Assembly (NCBI GenBank): GCA_024275015.1
Contig: JAJRZW010000064.1
Coordinates: forward strand, 30,814-94,813
Direction: 5' to 3'
Length of the DNA stretch: 64,000 bases
Source of the DNA: Deltaproteobacteria bacterium
GTDB lineage: Bacteria; Desulfobacterota; Desulfobulbia; Desulfobulbales; JAJRZW01
The notes beneath the pieces are model-generated. The model made no database searches. It saw only the letters and a list, made by a program, of their open reading frames with translations, and had not been told where the DNA came from. Shown here in pieces: positions 9,459 through 17,969 of this stretch (positions are counted from its first letter, which is position 1; each line of letters starts with the position of its first letter). The position numbers were made by a program, and so were the translations under genes.

Positions 9459-10332
9459 TATGAATATGGACCTCCTTGTGAAAACCGACCTCTTCTTCGC
9501 CCCGTTCAAGAATGAAGTTGATCCTTACCGTGGCGTTGCGGGTCAGGCTCGCCGGGGTATAGGCAAATGATAAACTTCCCGTCTTGATCCCGGTGGCCAG
9601 GGGCTTGCCGAGGTTATCGGCGGGGAAGTTGGTCGGGTCGGTGGTTTCGGCGTTTATTTTGATCTCTGAGCGCATGATCCGGCCGTTAAAAAGATAATAG
9701 CGCACCGCCCGGTCAACCCCGTAAAATCGCTGTCGCGGCGAGGAAGCGATGACCCCGGGTTTGTTGCTGCTGTCCAGGGTCATGGTTTTGCCGGCCACCG
9801 CGGTTACCTGATAGAGACGGCGGTTGGCCAGGGTGGCGGTACTGAAATCGGTCCAATTGCGGTTATAGATGGATAGTACCGTCCCCACCGCCAGGGCCGC
9901 GGTCTCGTCGGTGATGCTCAAAGTCGGCGCGGCCTCCTGGTAATGGCCGAAGACGGTGCGCATGGCGGTCTCGTCGATCATTGCGAATCTGAGGTCGGTG
10001 GGGTCGGCGCCCAGGGTAACGGAGTCAACCGCGTTGGGAATGGCGTTGTGGATTTCCCGTTCCATCCGTGCCAGGGTCAGGCTGCCCTCCTCGAACATCG
10101 CGGCCCGGTTTTCGGTGTCGTGGAATCCCTTGAAACCTTTACTGATGAAATCCGCCCCCATAATCCCGATGATCCCGAGGATAACGATAACCATCACCAA
10201 TTCGATGAGGGTAAAAGCGGTTTCAAAAGACGGAAGCCGGAAGAAGGACGACAGATGGTGGCGCGGATTTGCGTTTTGCGCCTGAAATCGTCGATGGTTT
10301 CGGTATTCTGTCTTTCGACTCAGAAATTGCAT
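9448..10332 (-). CDS. mshO: Minor pseudopilin, MshO-like
   Basis: A 294-residue prepilin. After a long leader of ~40 residues comes ETAFTLIELVMVIVILGIIG, a type III prepilin signal with Ala rather than Gly at -1 and Glu at +5. The mature part has a pilin alpha-helix followed by a large beta-rich domain (SLTLARMEREIHNAIPNAVD, RAVRYYLFNGRIMRSEI), like the MshO/PilW minor pilins that start or cap a pilus. Its first codons overlap the end of mshD by 13 nt. The unusual leader and -1 residue leave some doubt about the true start, but no other ATG lies between 10332 and the helix. Confidence 0.78.
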   Translation of the reverse strand: MQFLSRKTEYRNHRRFQAQNANPRHHLSSFFRLPSFETAFTLIELVMVIVILGIIGIMGADFISKGFKGFHDTENRAAMFEEGSLTLARMEREIHNAIPNAVDSVTLGADPTDLRFAMIDETAMRTVFGHYQEAAPTLSITDETAALAVGTVLSIYNRNWTDFSTATLANRRLYQVTAVAGKTMTLDSSNKPGVIASSPRQRFYGVDRAVRYYLFNGRIMRSEIKINAETTDPTNFPADNLGKPLATGIKTGSLSFAYTPASLTRNATVRINFILERGEEEVGFHKEVHIHNVP

Positions 10333-10922
10333 TTCAGACTCACAAGGGAAAAGTTTTCACCGTTGGGCATATCCACCCTCACCGCCACCCTTTTGGTGTC
10401 GGTTGCGGCGGCGGCGAGTTTGCTCCCGACCGGGTTGCCGGCGGTGATGTTGGCGGTGTTGCTGGCGATATAGGTCACCGTAACCCGGCGGCGATAGCCC
10501 TTGAGGCTGAAGGGGGTGTTGTCCTGGTCAACGAAGTTGTCCTGTTCGTCCAGGGTATCGTAGTCGTCAACATCGTCATAGTCGGGACGGATTTCACCCT
10601 CGGCGCCGATGGCCCCGGCGGCGACGCTGCCGCGGACGCTTTCCGTGGTATTCAGCGGTCCGCCTCCCATGGGGGTGGCCTCGTCCCACTTCTTGTTCAT
10701 GATCTCGTCCATCAGGGCCTGTCCCAGGGCCACCCCCCGGGCCCGGATTACCGGGTCGCCACCTTTACTGATTGATTGAAGCAGAGGAATAAGGATCAGG
10801 GAGAGAAAGGAGAGGATGATGATCGTCATCACCAGTTCAAGGAGACTGAAGCCTCCTGATCCATGAGATTCGAGGGGTGATGGGTGAGGTTTTGTTCCCG
10901 GCAAGATTTTTTCCTTCCTCAT
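10320..10922 (-). CDS. mshD: Minor pseudopilin, MshD-like
   Basis: A 200-residue prepilin. A leader of ~24 residues ends GSGGFSLLELVMTIIILSFLSLILIPLL, with the prepilin peptidase site G-F and Glu at +5. Downstream is ARGVALGQALMDEIMNKKWDEATP, typical of MshD/PilV-type minor pilins. Polar residues with many Asp follow (DYDDVDDYDTLDEQDNFVDQD in part), which could bind calcium. It lies between mshC and mshO in the same order as in Vibrio (C-D-O-P). Confidence 0.8.
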   Translation of the reverse strand: MRKEKILPGTKPHPSPLESHGSGGFSLLELVMTIIILSFLSLILIPLLQSISKGGDPVIRARGVALGQALMDEIMNKKWDEATPMGGGPLNTTESVRGSVAAGAIGAEGEIRPDYDDVDDYDTLDEQDNFVDQDNTPFSLKGYRRRVTVTYIASNTANITAGNPVGSKLAAAATDTKRVAVRVDMPNGENFSLVSLKCNF

Positions 10923-10940
10923 TATTTTTTAAGACACCCT

Positions 10941-11435
10941 TTATTCAATAAATCCGGTCTGGGCGTAAACGGTCATGACTCTGGTGGCGCCGATGGTGAA
11001 GGTGGTGTCGGCGGCAAGCGGGTTGCCGCTTGCCGGATCAACGGGTTCGCCGAGACCGTTGAACCAGACCGTGCCATTGCTTATGGTTTTGCCGCCGCTT
11101 AAGGACTGGTTGACATACTCCGTCTCTGCGGTGGCGGAATCGTCGGCCCGTTTGATGGTGTAGTGGTTGGAGTTTGTCGAGATCCCCCAGGCCGCCGCCG
11201 CGGTCGTGTATTCCCGGGTGATTGCCAGATGCTGGGCATGGCGCACCGCCTGTTTGAAATCACCGGCCGCGGCCGCAAGCCTTAGGTCGGTATCTGGCAT
11301 CGCCATATAGGCACTCACCGAGAGTACCCCGAGGATAACGATGACCATCACCAGTTCCATCAGGGTGAACCCGGTTTCATAATTCAGAGGGCGGCGGCAG
11401 GATTTCAGTCTCAGGCCTTCAGTCTTTTTTTTCAT
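10941..11435 (-). CDS. mshC: Minor pseudopilin, MshC-like
   Basis: A 164-residue GspH/FimT-like prepilin. The leader ends YETGFTLMELVMVIVILGVLSVSA with Glu at +5; next is the GspH-type region LRLAAAAGDFKQAVRHAQHLAITREYT, and then a C-terminal domain with TISNGTVWFNGLGEPVD, a pattern seen in FimT and MshC minor pilins. The start overlaps the mshQ stop by ATGA, so the adhesin and the minor pilins are co-translated. Confidence 0.82.
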   Translation of the reverse strand: MKKKTEGLRLKSCRRPLNYETGFTLMELVMVIVILGVLSVSAYMAMPDTDLRLAAAAGDFKQAVRHAQHLAITREYTTAAAAWGISTNSNHYTIKRADDSATAETEYVNQSLSGGKTISNGTVWFNGLGEPVDPASGNPLAADTTFTIGATRVMTVYAQTGFIE

Positions 11436-14400
11436 CTGACAATCTCCTGCCAGTTTATGATCCGGTCGTTGCCGCGGTAGATACCGAAATAGGCTTCCAC
11501 GGTCAGGTCAGGTTCGAGCCAGGCGGGAAAATCGAGGTTGATTTCCGCCGATCCTCCCGGAGGGTTGGGGTCGGCGGTGGGGTAGAGGGAAATTTCCCCT
11601 ACCCCGGCGGAGAGGGTCAGTGGCGTTGTCGGGTTATTGACCGTGATTCCGGTCTCTGCTCCCTTGCTTAAGTTGACGCTGGTGCAGGAGTCGGCGCTGT
11701 TGGTCTGCCAGTCGCTGCCGTTGTACGACAATGCTGATACCGGCAGAAGCAGGGGGTCGGTTACGCTGGCGGTTTCGGGGCCGTAGGCGTTGTTGGCCAG
11801 ACCCTGGCCGTGGAGGAGATTTGCGCCGATTATTCCGTTTCTGCTGATCCCTGCGCATCCGGAACCGGGGTCGTAACAGACCGAGTCGCTGTCGGTGAAC
11901 CGGGCCGCGGGGATGTTGAGATCAATGCTCGCGGCAAATGGTGTAACCGGGGCGGTGAGCCCGGGCCGGGTATATGTAAAACTGTCGTTCAGGGTCAGGG
12001 TAACCGAGCCGTTGCAGTCGGAATCGCTGCCGGCTGCTGCGGTGGCCGAGGACGTCGCCGGGGACAGGGACACCGGGGCGCTGACGTCGGCATAGGTGTA
12101 ATTCAGGTTCCAGGGGGAAGATAATTTCCAGAATCCGCCGCAGTCGTAGTTGACCGTGGTCGCGCCATTGCTGTTTTGAGCGGTAATGGTGATCTGGGGG
12201 GCGATGGTATAGGTAAAGGGCTGCCCCAGCCAGGTGAAATTGCCGACCAGGCATGAGTCGGCAACGGTCGGGGGATCAGGGTTGAGGCTGACCGTGAAAC
12301 GGGCCGGGATAAAACGGCCGATATTGGCGGAGGTCGAGGTCGGGATCAGGTCACCGGCGGTGAGATAGGCCGGGGGATCGGCGCTGAGGCGGAAGACCCC
12401 GACCTCGCTTACGGTCTGGTTTATATCGTGGACGCCGTTGTCTCCGGCAAGCATATCAAAGGTGGTGGCCCCGATGGTTCCGGCGGCGCCGCCGGCCGGG
12501 GCGATTTTTGTGTGACTGATGGTAATTCCGGTGGCCTGGTAATTGGGGGTTACGCTGTTGCCTGTGCAGAAATCGGTATCCACCTCGCCGGTTGTCTCCC
12601 AGGCCACCGCCCTCACCTGGAGGTTGAAAGGGCTCCCGGCGGCGACAAAGGCGGAACATCCGGCATTGCCCGCGGCGCAGTCGTTGTTGGCCTCTGTTGC
12701 CTCGACACAGAGTCCGGCCGGTACGGAGACAAAGGTGTCGCTGCCGGTCATGATAAGGCCGCTCTCGGCCCCGATTCCGGTGAAGGACGCATCCAGAGCC
12801 ATCTCGCCCGCGTCCGGATAGTTTAAGACCAGGGTGGACTCACCGTTGGCGTCAAAGGTGAGCGATAGCGAGGTGCCGGGAGAGGCGGTGGCGACCGGGG
12901 TTCCGTTGACGGTCATCACCATGGTCCCGGTGCCCGGAGTTGAATATGTTGACCAGAAGTCGACGTTCACGGTTCGGTTGGCAAAGGCGGGAACGCATTG
13001 TTCCGTTACCAGGTCCTTTCTCACCGCGGCGATGGTGATCGCGGCTGAATCTTTGCCCGCGGTCTGGTCGGGAATGGTAAAGGCGAATCCGGAATCGTGG
13101 AAGGTCATGACGCAGTCTGCCGTCACCCCGCCCTGGATACAGATATATGATGCCGCCGGGACAGGCGCGGTGATACCGAGGGTGATATCTCCGGCGGTGC
13201 TGTGGCGCAGGGCGGCGGTGGTGCTGCCGCCGGTGAAGGTGATGGTGTCACCGCCGACCCAGCCGGTGGGGCTTAGGGTAAGGCTGACCGCGCCGGAATA
13301 AAGGGTGGCGCAGGCGGCGTCCTGGCAGGCGCGGATGGTTACTGTTTCAGGCTCACAGGTGAGGGCGCTTGCGTCATGGATGATCTCGTAGTGATCGACC
13401 ATCGTTGTTGGCGGGGGGCAGGGGTGGGTCTGGTGCATCACCGTTTCGATGTCGCCCTGGCTCATGGCCTTTTTGAACAGGCGCACCTCGTCGATCATTC
13501 CCTGAAAACGGTAGGCGGTTTCGCCGAGGTCGGATTCGCCGCCAATGGTGGCGATGCCGTTGTCGGTTCCCCATGTGCCGGTGATCACTGAGTTTACCGC
13601 CGCCATCTGGGTGAAGCCGGAATCATAGATATAGAGTCTTTTTATTCCGTTAGTGATGTCGGCCACTGCGGCGACAAAGTACCATCTGTTGTTGTTTACC
13701 ACATTGCCGGTGTCAAGGCTGACGGGACTGGTTCCCCGGGCGAAGAAGCGGACCCTGCCGGTACCACCGTCGCCGACGCTTATAGCGTAACCGCCGCTGT
13801 TGTTTTCGTCGTCAGTGAAGATTCGCTGCCCGGCCTTGTTTTTTTTCGCGGTGTTGAACCAGGCGGTGATGGTGAAGTCGCTGGTTAGATTGGGAAATCC
13901 GGGGATGGCGAGGTAGTCGTTCGCGCCGTCAAAGGTTCCGTAACCACAGGTGCCGGGGTCGCCGGTCAGGGCTGGGGTGGCGGAAGCGGTGGTGGCACCG
14001 TTGTTCGCGGTGCCGTTGTAGTTCCCCGTCTGTTCCACCACCTCGCCGGCGGCACCGGTCCAGGATGCCTCGTCAAGCCGCCACCAGGCCAATTGTCCGA
14101 AATCAGCGGCAAAGGCCTGCGAAAAGACGGCGATCCCACCCCGTTCCTGGATGTGGTTGCGTTCGCTGTCATTTGCTTGGTCTTCGTCCACGGTAAGGCC
14201 GACCGCGGTGGCCGAGAGTGAGCAGCGTCGGAGCCAGCCGCCGTTATTGCCGTTTCTCGTTGCCTGGTTCGCGATTACCAAGGGGGCGGCGGTGTAGGTG
14301 TTGACGAAATTGACGGTGAAACAGCCATTGTTCCAACCCCGAATGATATTGCCGGAATAGATCGATTCATAGACAACGCTTGTGCCGTTTACGTCTTTAA

Positions 14401-16000
14401 AGTTCCCGGAGATCCCGGAGGTGATGGCGAGGTAGGCGATTCGTTCCGGGGTAGCCACCGGACCGGTGCCGGTTTCGGCCCGTTCCAGGGCCAGTTGAAA
14501 ACCGCCGCTGGTGACGTTACGGACCGCGGTGGCAAGCCATGGGGTGGAAGGAGCCCCGGGCAGGGCCGCGGTTTCGTTGTTCATTGTCTGGATGGTGGCC
14601 AGAAGGGCCGGGGCGGCGGAGAAACTGCCGTTCAAGATCACCGAGTTCCAGCCGTTCCCGGTGGCCGGATTGCTTTGTACCGTGGGGGTGGAAATGGTCC
14701 CGGCCTCGACAATGGTCCCATCCGGCATCTGGTGCAGCCCCGGCTCAACCGCGAGGTAATGGAGGGTGGAAGCGGGCTGGGCCCCGTCTTCATTGGGAGG
14801 CTCAACCGGGACGATCTCGAAGCCTGAGGCGGTCACGTTTCTGATCCGGGCCGCGGCAGGCTCAGGGTTTTCGTTGGCAGTGAGGAGAAAGACCAGCGGC
14901 GCGGCAGCATAACTCTGTTGAAAGGTGACGGTGGTGAAGCCGACATCACCGCTGTTTATTGCCGCAAGACTTATGCTCCCTGCCTCCATTTTCCAGGCGG
15001 TGTCGGCGACACTGGGCGGCGGGGGGGTAAGGTCGGCGTCAAAGGCCTGGGAGAAGATCGCGACCCCGGCCTGTTCGTTGGTGTGGTAGTCGACATCCTT
15101 GTATTCGTCTTCGTGTACCGTCAGCCCCACCGCAGTGGTTGAAAGCGAGCAGCGTCTGAGCCAGCCGCCGTCGCCGCCGTAATGGGTGTCCTTGGTCGCG
15201 AGTACCAGCGGCGGGGTGGAATATGACGCGGTGAAGTTGACCGGATAGCAGCTGTTACCCGGGACCCAGCCGCGGATATTGTTGGCTGAGAATATGGTCT
15301 CGAAGTTGACGGTGTTGGAGGCGCTGTCGGTGAAATTTCCGGTTACTCCGGCGGTTATTGCGACCCAGCCGATGGTCTCGCTTGTACCCATCAGGCCGCT
15401 GTTGACCTCGCTGCGTTCAAGGGCGGTCTGGAATCCGGTGGCGCTTACCGTCTGGATTACCGTGGTCAACCACGGGGATGAAACTGCTCCCGGAGGGGTG
15501 CCGGACTCGTTGTTCATGGTCTGGATTTGTCCCAGGACCACCGGGGCGGCGATGAATCCGGCGCTGAAACTGACGCTGGCCCAGCTTTCAGGGCCTCCGA
15601 CCCCGGTGCCGTGCTGGACCGCGCTGGTGACAGTGGTGCCGGCTTCTAATCTTGTTCCGTCGGGAAACTGGTGACTGCCGGGCTCGATGGCGAGATAATG
15701 GACTATGTCAGCCGGTTGCACCCCGTCTTCCTTGGCCGGTTCAACCTGGGCGACTTCAAAACTTGTGCTGGTGACGTTTCTGATCCGGATTGCGTTGGGA
15801 CGAGAATTGGCATCGCCGGGAACAAGGACGATAACCGGGGTTGAAGGGTACGTCTGTCTTAAGTTAACGGTGACAAAGGAAGTTGAACCTGAACTGACCG
15901 CCGGCAGGTTGACGCTGCCGGCCTCGATCAGCCAGGCCCCGGCGGTGGCCGGCGCCATAACGAAGAGGCAGAATGTAAAAAATTGAAGAGTTCGTCGCAT
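11432..16000 (-). CDS. mshQ: Giant MshQ-like pilus-associated adhesin with duplicated lectin-like modules, LamG and DUF6701 regions
   Basis: A 1522-residue secreted protein with a signal peptide (MRRTLQFFTFCLFVMAPATAGA). Residues ~23-335 and ~338-645 are two clear internal copies: each has AWLIEAG/AWKMEAG, RIRNVT, VHYLAIEPG/LHYLAVEPG, IQTMNNE and GGWLRRCSLS. Each copy is itself built from beta units resembling H-type lectin domains. A LamG/concanavalin-like domain follows (~655-860; AWWRLDEASW, DYLAIPGFPNLTSDFTITAWF), and then a long Cys-containing C-terminal region resembling the DUF6701 part of MshQ. It is likely the tip adhesin of the pilus. It is first in the operon, whereas mshQ is last in Vibrio. 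The duplicated N-terminal half is an addition I do not know from standard MshQ. Confidence 0.78.
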   Translation of the reverse strand: MRRTLQFFTFCLFVMAPATAGAWLIEAGSVNLPAVSSGSTSFVTVNLRQTYPSTPVIVLVPGDANSRPNAIRIRNVTSTSFEVAQVEPAKEDGVQPADIVHYLAIEPGSHQFPDGTRLEAGTTVTSAVQHGTGVGGPESWASVSFSAGFIAAPVVLGQIQTMNNESGTPPGAVSSPWLTTVIQTVSATGFQTALERSEVNSGLMGTSETIGWVAITAGVTGNFTDSASNTVNFETIFSANNIRGWVPGNSCYPVNFTASYSTPPLVLATKDTHYGGDGGWLRRCSLSTTAVGLTVHEDEYKDVDYHTNEQAGVAIFSQAFDADLTPPPPSVADTAWKMEAGSISLAAINSGDVGFTTVTFQQSYAAAPLVFLLTANENPEPAAARIRNVTASGFEIVPVEPPNEDGAQPASTLHYLAVEPGLHQMPDGTIVEAGTISTPTVQSNPATGNGWNSVILNGSFSAAPALLATIQTMNNETAALPGAPSTPWLATAVRNVTSGGFQLALERAETGTGPVATPERIAYLAITSGISGNFKDVNGTSVVYESIYSGNIIRGWNNGCFTVNFVNTYTAAPLVIANQATRNGNNGGWLRRCSLSATAVGLTVDEDQANDSERNHIQERGGIAVFSQAFAADFGQLAWWRLDEASWTGAAGEVVEQTGNYNGTANNGATTASATPALTGDPGTCGYGTFDGANDYLAIPGFPNLTSDFTITAWFNTAKKNKAGQRIFTDDENNSGGYAISVGDGGTGRVRFFARGTSPVSLDTGNVVNNNRWYFVAAVADITNGIKRLYIYDSGFTQMAAVNSVITGTWGTDNGIATIGGESDLGETAYRFQGMIDEVRLFKKAMSQGDIETVMHQTHPCPPPTTMVDHYEIIHDASALTCEPETVTIRACQDAACATLYSGAVSLTLSPTGWVGGDTITFTGGSTTAALRHSTAGDITLGITAPVPAASYICIQGGVTADCVMTFHDSGFAFTIPDQTAGKDSAAITIAAVRKDLVTEQCVPAFANRTVNVDFWSTYSTPGTGTMVMTVNGTPVATASPGTSLSLTFDANGESTLVLNYPDAGEMALDASFTGIGAESGLIMTGSDTFVSVPAGLCVEATEANNDCAAGNAGCSAFVAAGSPFNLQVRAVAWETTGEVDTDFCTGNSVTPNYQATGITISHTKIAPAGGAAGTIGATTFDMLAGDNGVHDINQTVSEVGVFRLSADPPAYLTAGDLIPTSTSANIGRFIPARFTVSLNPDPPTVADSCLVGNFTWLGQPFTYTIAPQITITAQNSNGATTVNYDCGGFWKLSSPWNLNYTYADVSAPVSLSPATSSATAAAGSDSDCNGSVTLTLNDSFTYTRPGLTAPVTPFAASIDLNIPAARFTDSDSVCYDPGSGCAGISRNGIIGANLLHGQGLANNAYGPETASVTDPLLLPVSALSYNGSDWQTNSADSCTSVNLSKGAETGITVNNPTTPLTLSAGVGEISLYPTADPNPPGGSAEINLDFPAWLEPDLTVEAYFGIYRGNDRIINWQEIVR

Positions 16001-16022
16001 ATAGTTCTCCCTTTTTTATCTT

Positions 16023-16067
16023 ATCAGACCGTTGAAAAAGTCGTCCATGGTTTTTCAACGGGATGTT
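16023..16067. repeat. Family A repeat, short internally deleted copy
   Basis: It has the left end (CAGACCGTTGAAAAAG), the CCATGG hairpin centre and the right end (TTTTTCAACGGGATGTTA), but lacks the middle ~100 bp of the full element. Confidence 0.7.
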
Positions 16068-16121
16068 ATGGAAAAAGGGAGGAAAACGGCAAGGCGTAAA
16101 AAGGTTTTCGTTGAAAAAAAG

Positions 16122-16149
16122 TAAGCGCTCAATAAACCACACTCTTGAC
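16122..16149 (+). repeat. Short motif AAGCGnTCAATnAnCCACAC, copy 1
   Basis: AAGCGCTCAATAAACCACAC matches similar stretches at 29621 and 31081. Two of the three copies sit just before a family A element. Function unknown. Confidence 0.45.
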
Positions 16150-16155
16150 TTTAGC

Positions 16156-16311
16156 AATCCGTTGAAAAACGGACTGCTAAGCGGCGCATGGACGCGCCGC
16201 CGATTTTGCCGGGTTGAAAACCCCGGTGAAATCGAGAGGTTGGCCGGAACTTGTTTTGGCCAACCGGGTAGAGAAAAAGCCATGGACGGCTTTTTCAACG
16301 GTCTGTTAGGG
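16156..16311 (+). repeat. Family A repeat, full-length copy
   Basis: About 155 bp. It has terminal inverted repeats (CCGTTGAAAAACGG at the left, CTTTTTCAACGGTCTGTTA at the right) and four nested palindromes: GGCGCATGGACGCGCC, CCGGGTTGAAAACCCCGG, GGTTGGCC...GGCCAACC and AAAAAGCCATGGACGGCTTTTT in part. It is nearly identical to the copy at 20568. It lies between the mshQ start and the ferredoxin gene. No ORF of its own; MITE-like. Confidence 0.85.
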
Positions 16312-16317
16312 TACCTT

Positions 16318-16455
16318 GGAAAATGGTCTTTTCGTCTGCCCCCGACGTCATGAGCAAAATGAAAAATGCTCATGACGTCGGGGGCGGGACTGCGTTTTTA
16401 AATTTTGCTCATCTTTTGGCCCCGAACGAAAGTCCTCATTTTTCAAGAAACTTTT
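16318..16455. repeat. Family C repeat, copy 1, with a perfect 19-bp palindrome
   Basis: It begins TTGGAAAATGGTCTTTTCGTC and ends CCGAACGAAAGTCCTCA. Inside is a perfect 19-bp stem (GCCCCCGACGTCATGAGCA and its complement) with a 10-nt loop at 16338-16385. It is a direct repeat of 16874-17006 on the far side of the ferredoxin gene. Confidence 0.75.
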
Positions 16456-16504
16456 ATAACATCTCGTAATATAAGCGTTTCAGGGCCTCATGGAGTGCTT
16501 ACAA

Positions 16505-16543
16505 AAAAATCCCCGGGCCGGAAGATCCGGGCCGGGGATTTAA
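16505..16543 (-). terminator. Rho-independent terminator after the ferredoxin gene
   Basis: On the minus strand AATCCCCGGCCCGGATC...CCGGGCCGGGGATT makes a GC-rich stem of ~13 bp followed by TTTTTTT. It lies ~28 nt past the ferredoxin stop codon. Confidence 0.85.
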
Positions 16544-16570
16544 AGGCAATCGGAAACCTGCGATAAAAGA

Positions 16571-16756
16571 TCAGATCTCGGTAACGGTGATCGCTTCGGT
16601 GGGGCAGACCTCGATACAGGTCTCGCAGCCGAGACACTCATCGGCGTTTACCGGCTCACTCTTGCCGTCGACCATTTCGTAAACCTGCGCCGGGCAGGCG
16701 TTTACGCATTCTTCATCACCGCTGCACTTGTCCTTGTCAACTATGACTTCCCACAT
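16571..16756 (-). CDS. 2[4Fe-4S] ferredoxin
   Basis: A 61-residue bacterial ferredoxin. It has two four-cysteine clusters: CSGDEECVNACPAQVY near the N-terminus, which is of the expanded CxxxxCxxxCP type, and CLGCETCIEVCPTEAI near the C-terminus, which is the classic CxxCxxCxxxCP. It would carry electrons at low potential in the cytoplasm. GGAGG precedes the ATG, a candidate promoter lies ~60 nt upstream, and a strong terminator follows, so it is a single-gene unit. Two copies of repeat family C flank it in the same orientation. Confidence 0.93.
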   Translation of the reverse strand: MWEVIVDKDKCSGDEECVNACPAQVYEMVDGKSEPVNADECLGCETCIEVCPTEAITVTEI

Positions 16757-16818
16757 AATAGAACCTCCGTTTGAATAAATATGAAATTGGGAACAATGAC
16801 TATAAAAATTATCCTCTT

Positions 16819-16847
16819 CACTTAGGCCATGAGAGAGGAGGTGTCAA
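16819..16847 (-). promoter_or_regulatory. Candidate sigma-70 promoter for the ferredoxin gene
   Basis: On the minus strand a perfect -35 TTGACA (16847-16842) is followed after 17 nt by TAAGTG (16824-16819), ~60 nt before the ATG. The -10 is a weak match. Confidence 0.45.
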
Positions 16848-16873
16848 GTCAAATCTTTACTGATTTGAGGGTA

Positions 16874-17006
16874 GATTGGAAAAATGGCCTTTCCGTCCGA
16901 TCCCGGCGTCATGAGCAAAATAAAAAATGATCATGACGCCATGGCGGGACAGAGTTTTTTGATTTGCTCATTCCTTGAAGGTCTCGGACGAAAGTCCTTT
17001 TTTCCC
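16874..17006. repeat. Family C repeat, copy 2, running into the dus gene
   Basis: It aligns along its length with 16318-16455 (TTGGAAAAATGG, CGTCATGAGCAAAAT, ATGATCATGACGCC, CGGACGAAAGTCC). Its right part forms the last ~12 codons and the stop of dus. Confidence 0.72.
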
Positions 17007-17969
17007 AAGACCTCCTCGTGATATTGACATTCGCAGGGATTTCATATCCCGGGCGGAAAATATCTCCTGCCTGAGTTTCGCAGCCCCGGCAAAGCCGCGG
17101 GCGAAACGGCTGATGATGTTTTTGCCCCGTCCGGGGGCGCAGGCGGCGTGTCTTTCCATGAGATCAAGCAGTTCCAGGGCCGCGTTCATAAGGGCTGCCG
17201 GGGTTGTCGGCCGGGGTTTTGCCGCGAAGATCCAGGGATTGCCGAGACCGGCCCGGCCGATCATCATCAGTTCGCATCCGGTCTTTTCCCGCATGGTGTC
17301 GATGTCCGCCGGGGTGTTGATGTCGCCGTTGGCGATTACCGGAATTTTTTTTATTGCCCTGCGGACGGCGGCTATATCGTCATAACTGACCCGGCCGCCG
17401 AAACCATCGCTCCAGGTACGGCCGTGAATGGTGACTGCGGCACAGCCTTCGTCCTCGGCGATTTTCGCGATCTCCACCGCGTTTTTTTCTTGATGGTTCC
17501 AGCCGCTTCTGATCTTGACCGTTACCGGTTTCGGCGAGTTTTTCACCACCGCCGCGATTACCTTTCGGGCCAGGGCGGGGTCGCGCATCAGGGCCGCGCC
17601 GGCGCCTTTTTTTACCACCTTGCGCACCGGGCAGCCCATGTTGATGTCGATCACGTCGGCGGGGCTTTCCGCCAGGATCGCCGCGGCTTCCCCCATGCTC
17701 TCCGGCTCGGCCCCGAAGATCTGAAGCGCCAGCGGCCGTTCCGCCTCGATGCTGCGGCAGAGGTCAAAGGTCGCCTTTTGTCGGTGGATCAGGCCGTGGC
17801 AGCTGATCATCTCGGAAAAGACCATCCCGGCACCATGGCGCCGGCAGAGGAGGCGGAAGGCGAGGTCGCTGTATCCGGCAAGCGGGGCGGCGATGAGCGG
17901 CGAGTCGAGGGCAACCGGACCGATGGAATGGGAAGAGCCTGGGGTAGCTGTCACTTTCCCGTTTGTCAA
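16968..17969 (-). CDS. tRNA-dihydrouridine synthase (DusB-like)
   Basis: A 333-residue FMN-dependent Dus enzyme that reduces uridine in the tRNA D-loop region. Visible motifs are the FMN-site start [19 protein letters not shown], the catalytic-Cys loop [44 protein letters not shown] and [14 protein letters not shown]. The start overlaps the transketolase stop by ATGA. The last residues, about [14 protein letters not shown], come from a family C repeat, so the native tail and stop appear to have been replaced by repeat DNA. Family is sure; DusB versus other Dus subgroups is less so. Confidence 0.9.
   Translation of the reverse strand: MTNGKVTATPGSSHSIGPVALDSPLIAAPLAGYSDLAFRLLCRRHGAGMVFSEMISCHGLIHRQKATFDLCRSIEAERPLALQIFGAEPESMGEAAAILAESPADVIDINMGCPVRKVVKKGAGAALMRDPALARKVIAAVVKNSPKPVTVKIRSGWNHQEKNAVEIAKIAEDEGCAAVTIHGRTWSDGFGGRVSYDDIAAVRRAIKKIPVIANGDINTPADIDTMREKTGCELMMIGRAGLGNPWIFAAKPRPTTPAALMNAALELLDLMERHAACAPGRGKNIISRFARGFAGAAKLRQEIFSARDMKSLRMSISRGGLGKKGLSSETFKE

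Noticed and set aside
15864-16373. 169-aa minus-strand ORF MSIFHFAHDVGG...
   Set aside because: It is mostly translated repeats A and C plus the out-of-frame start of mshQ.
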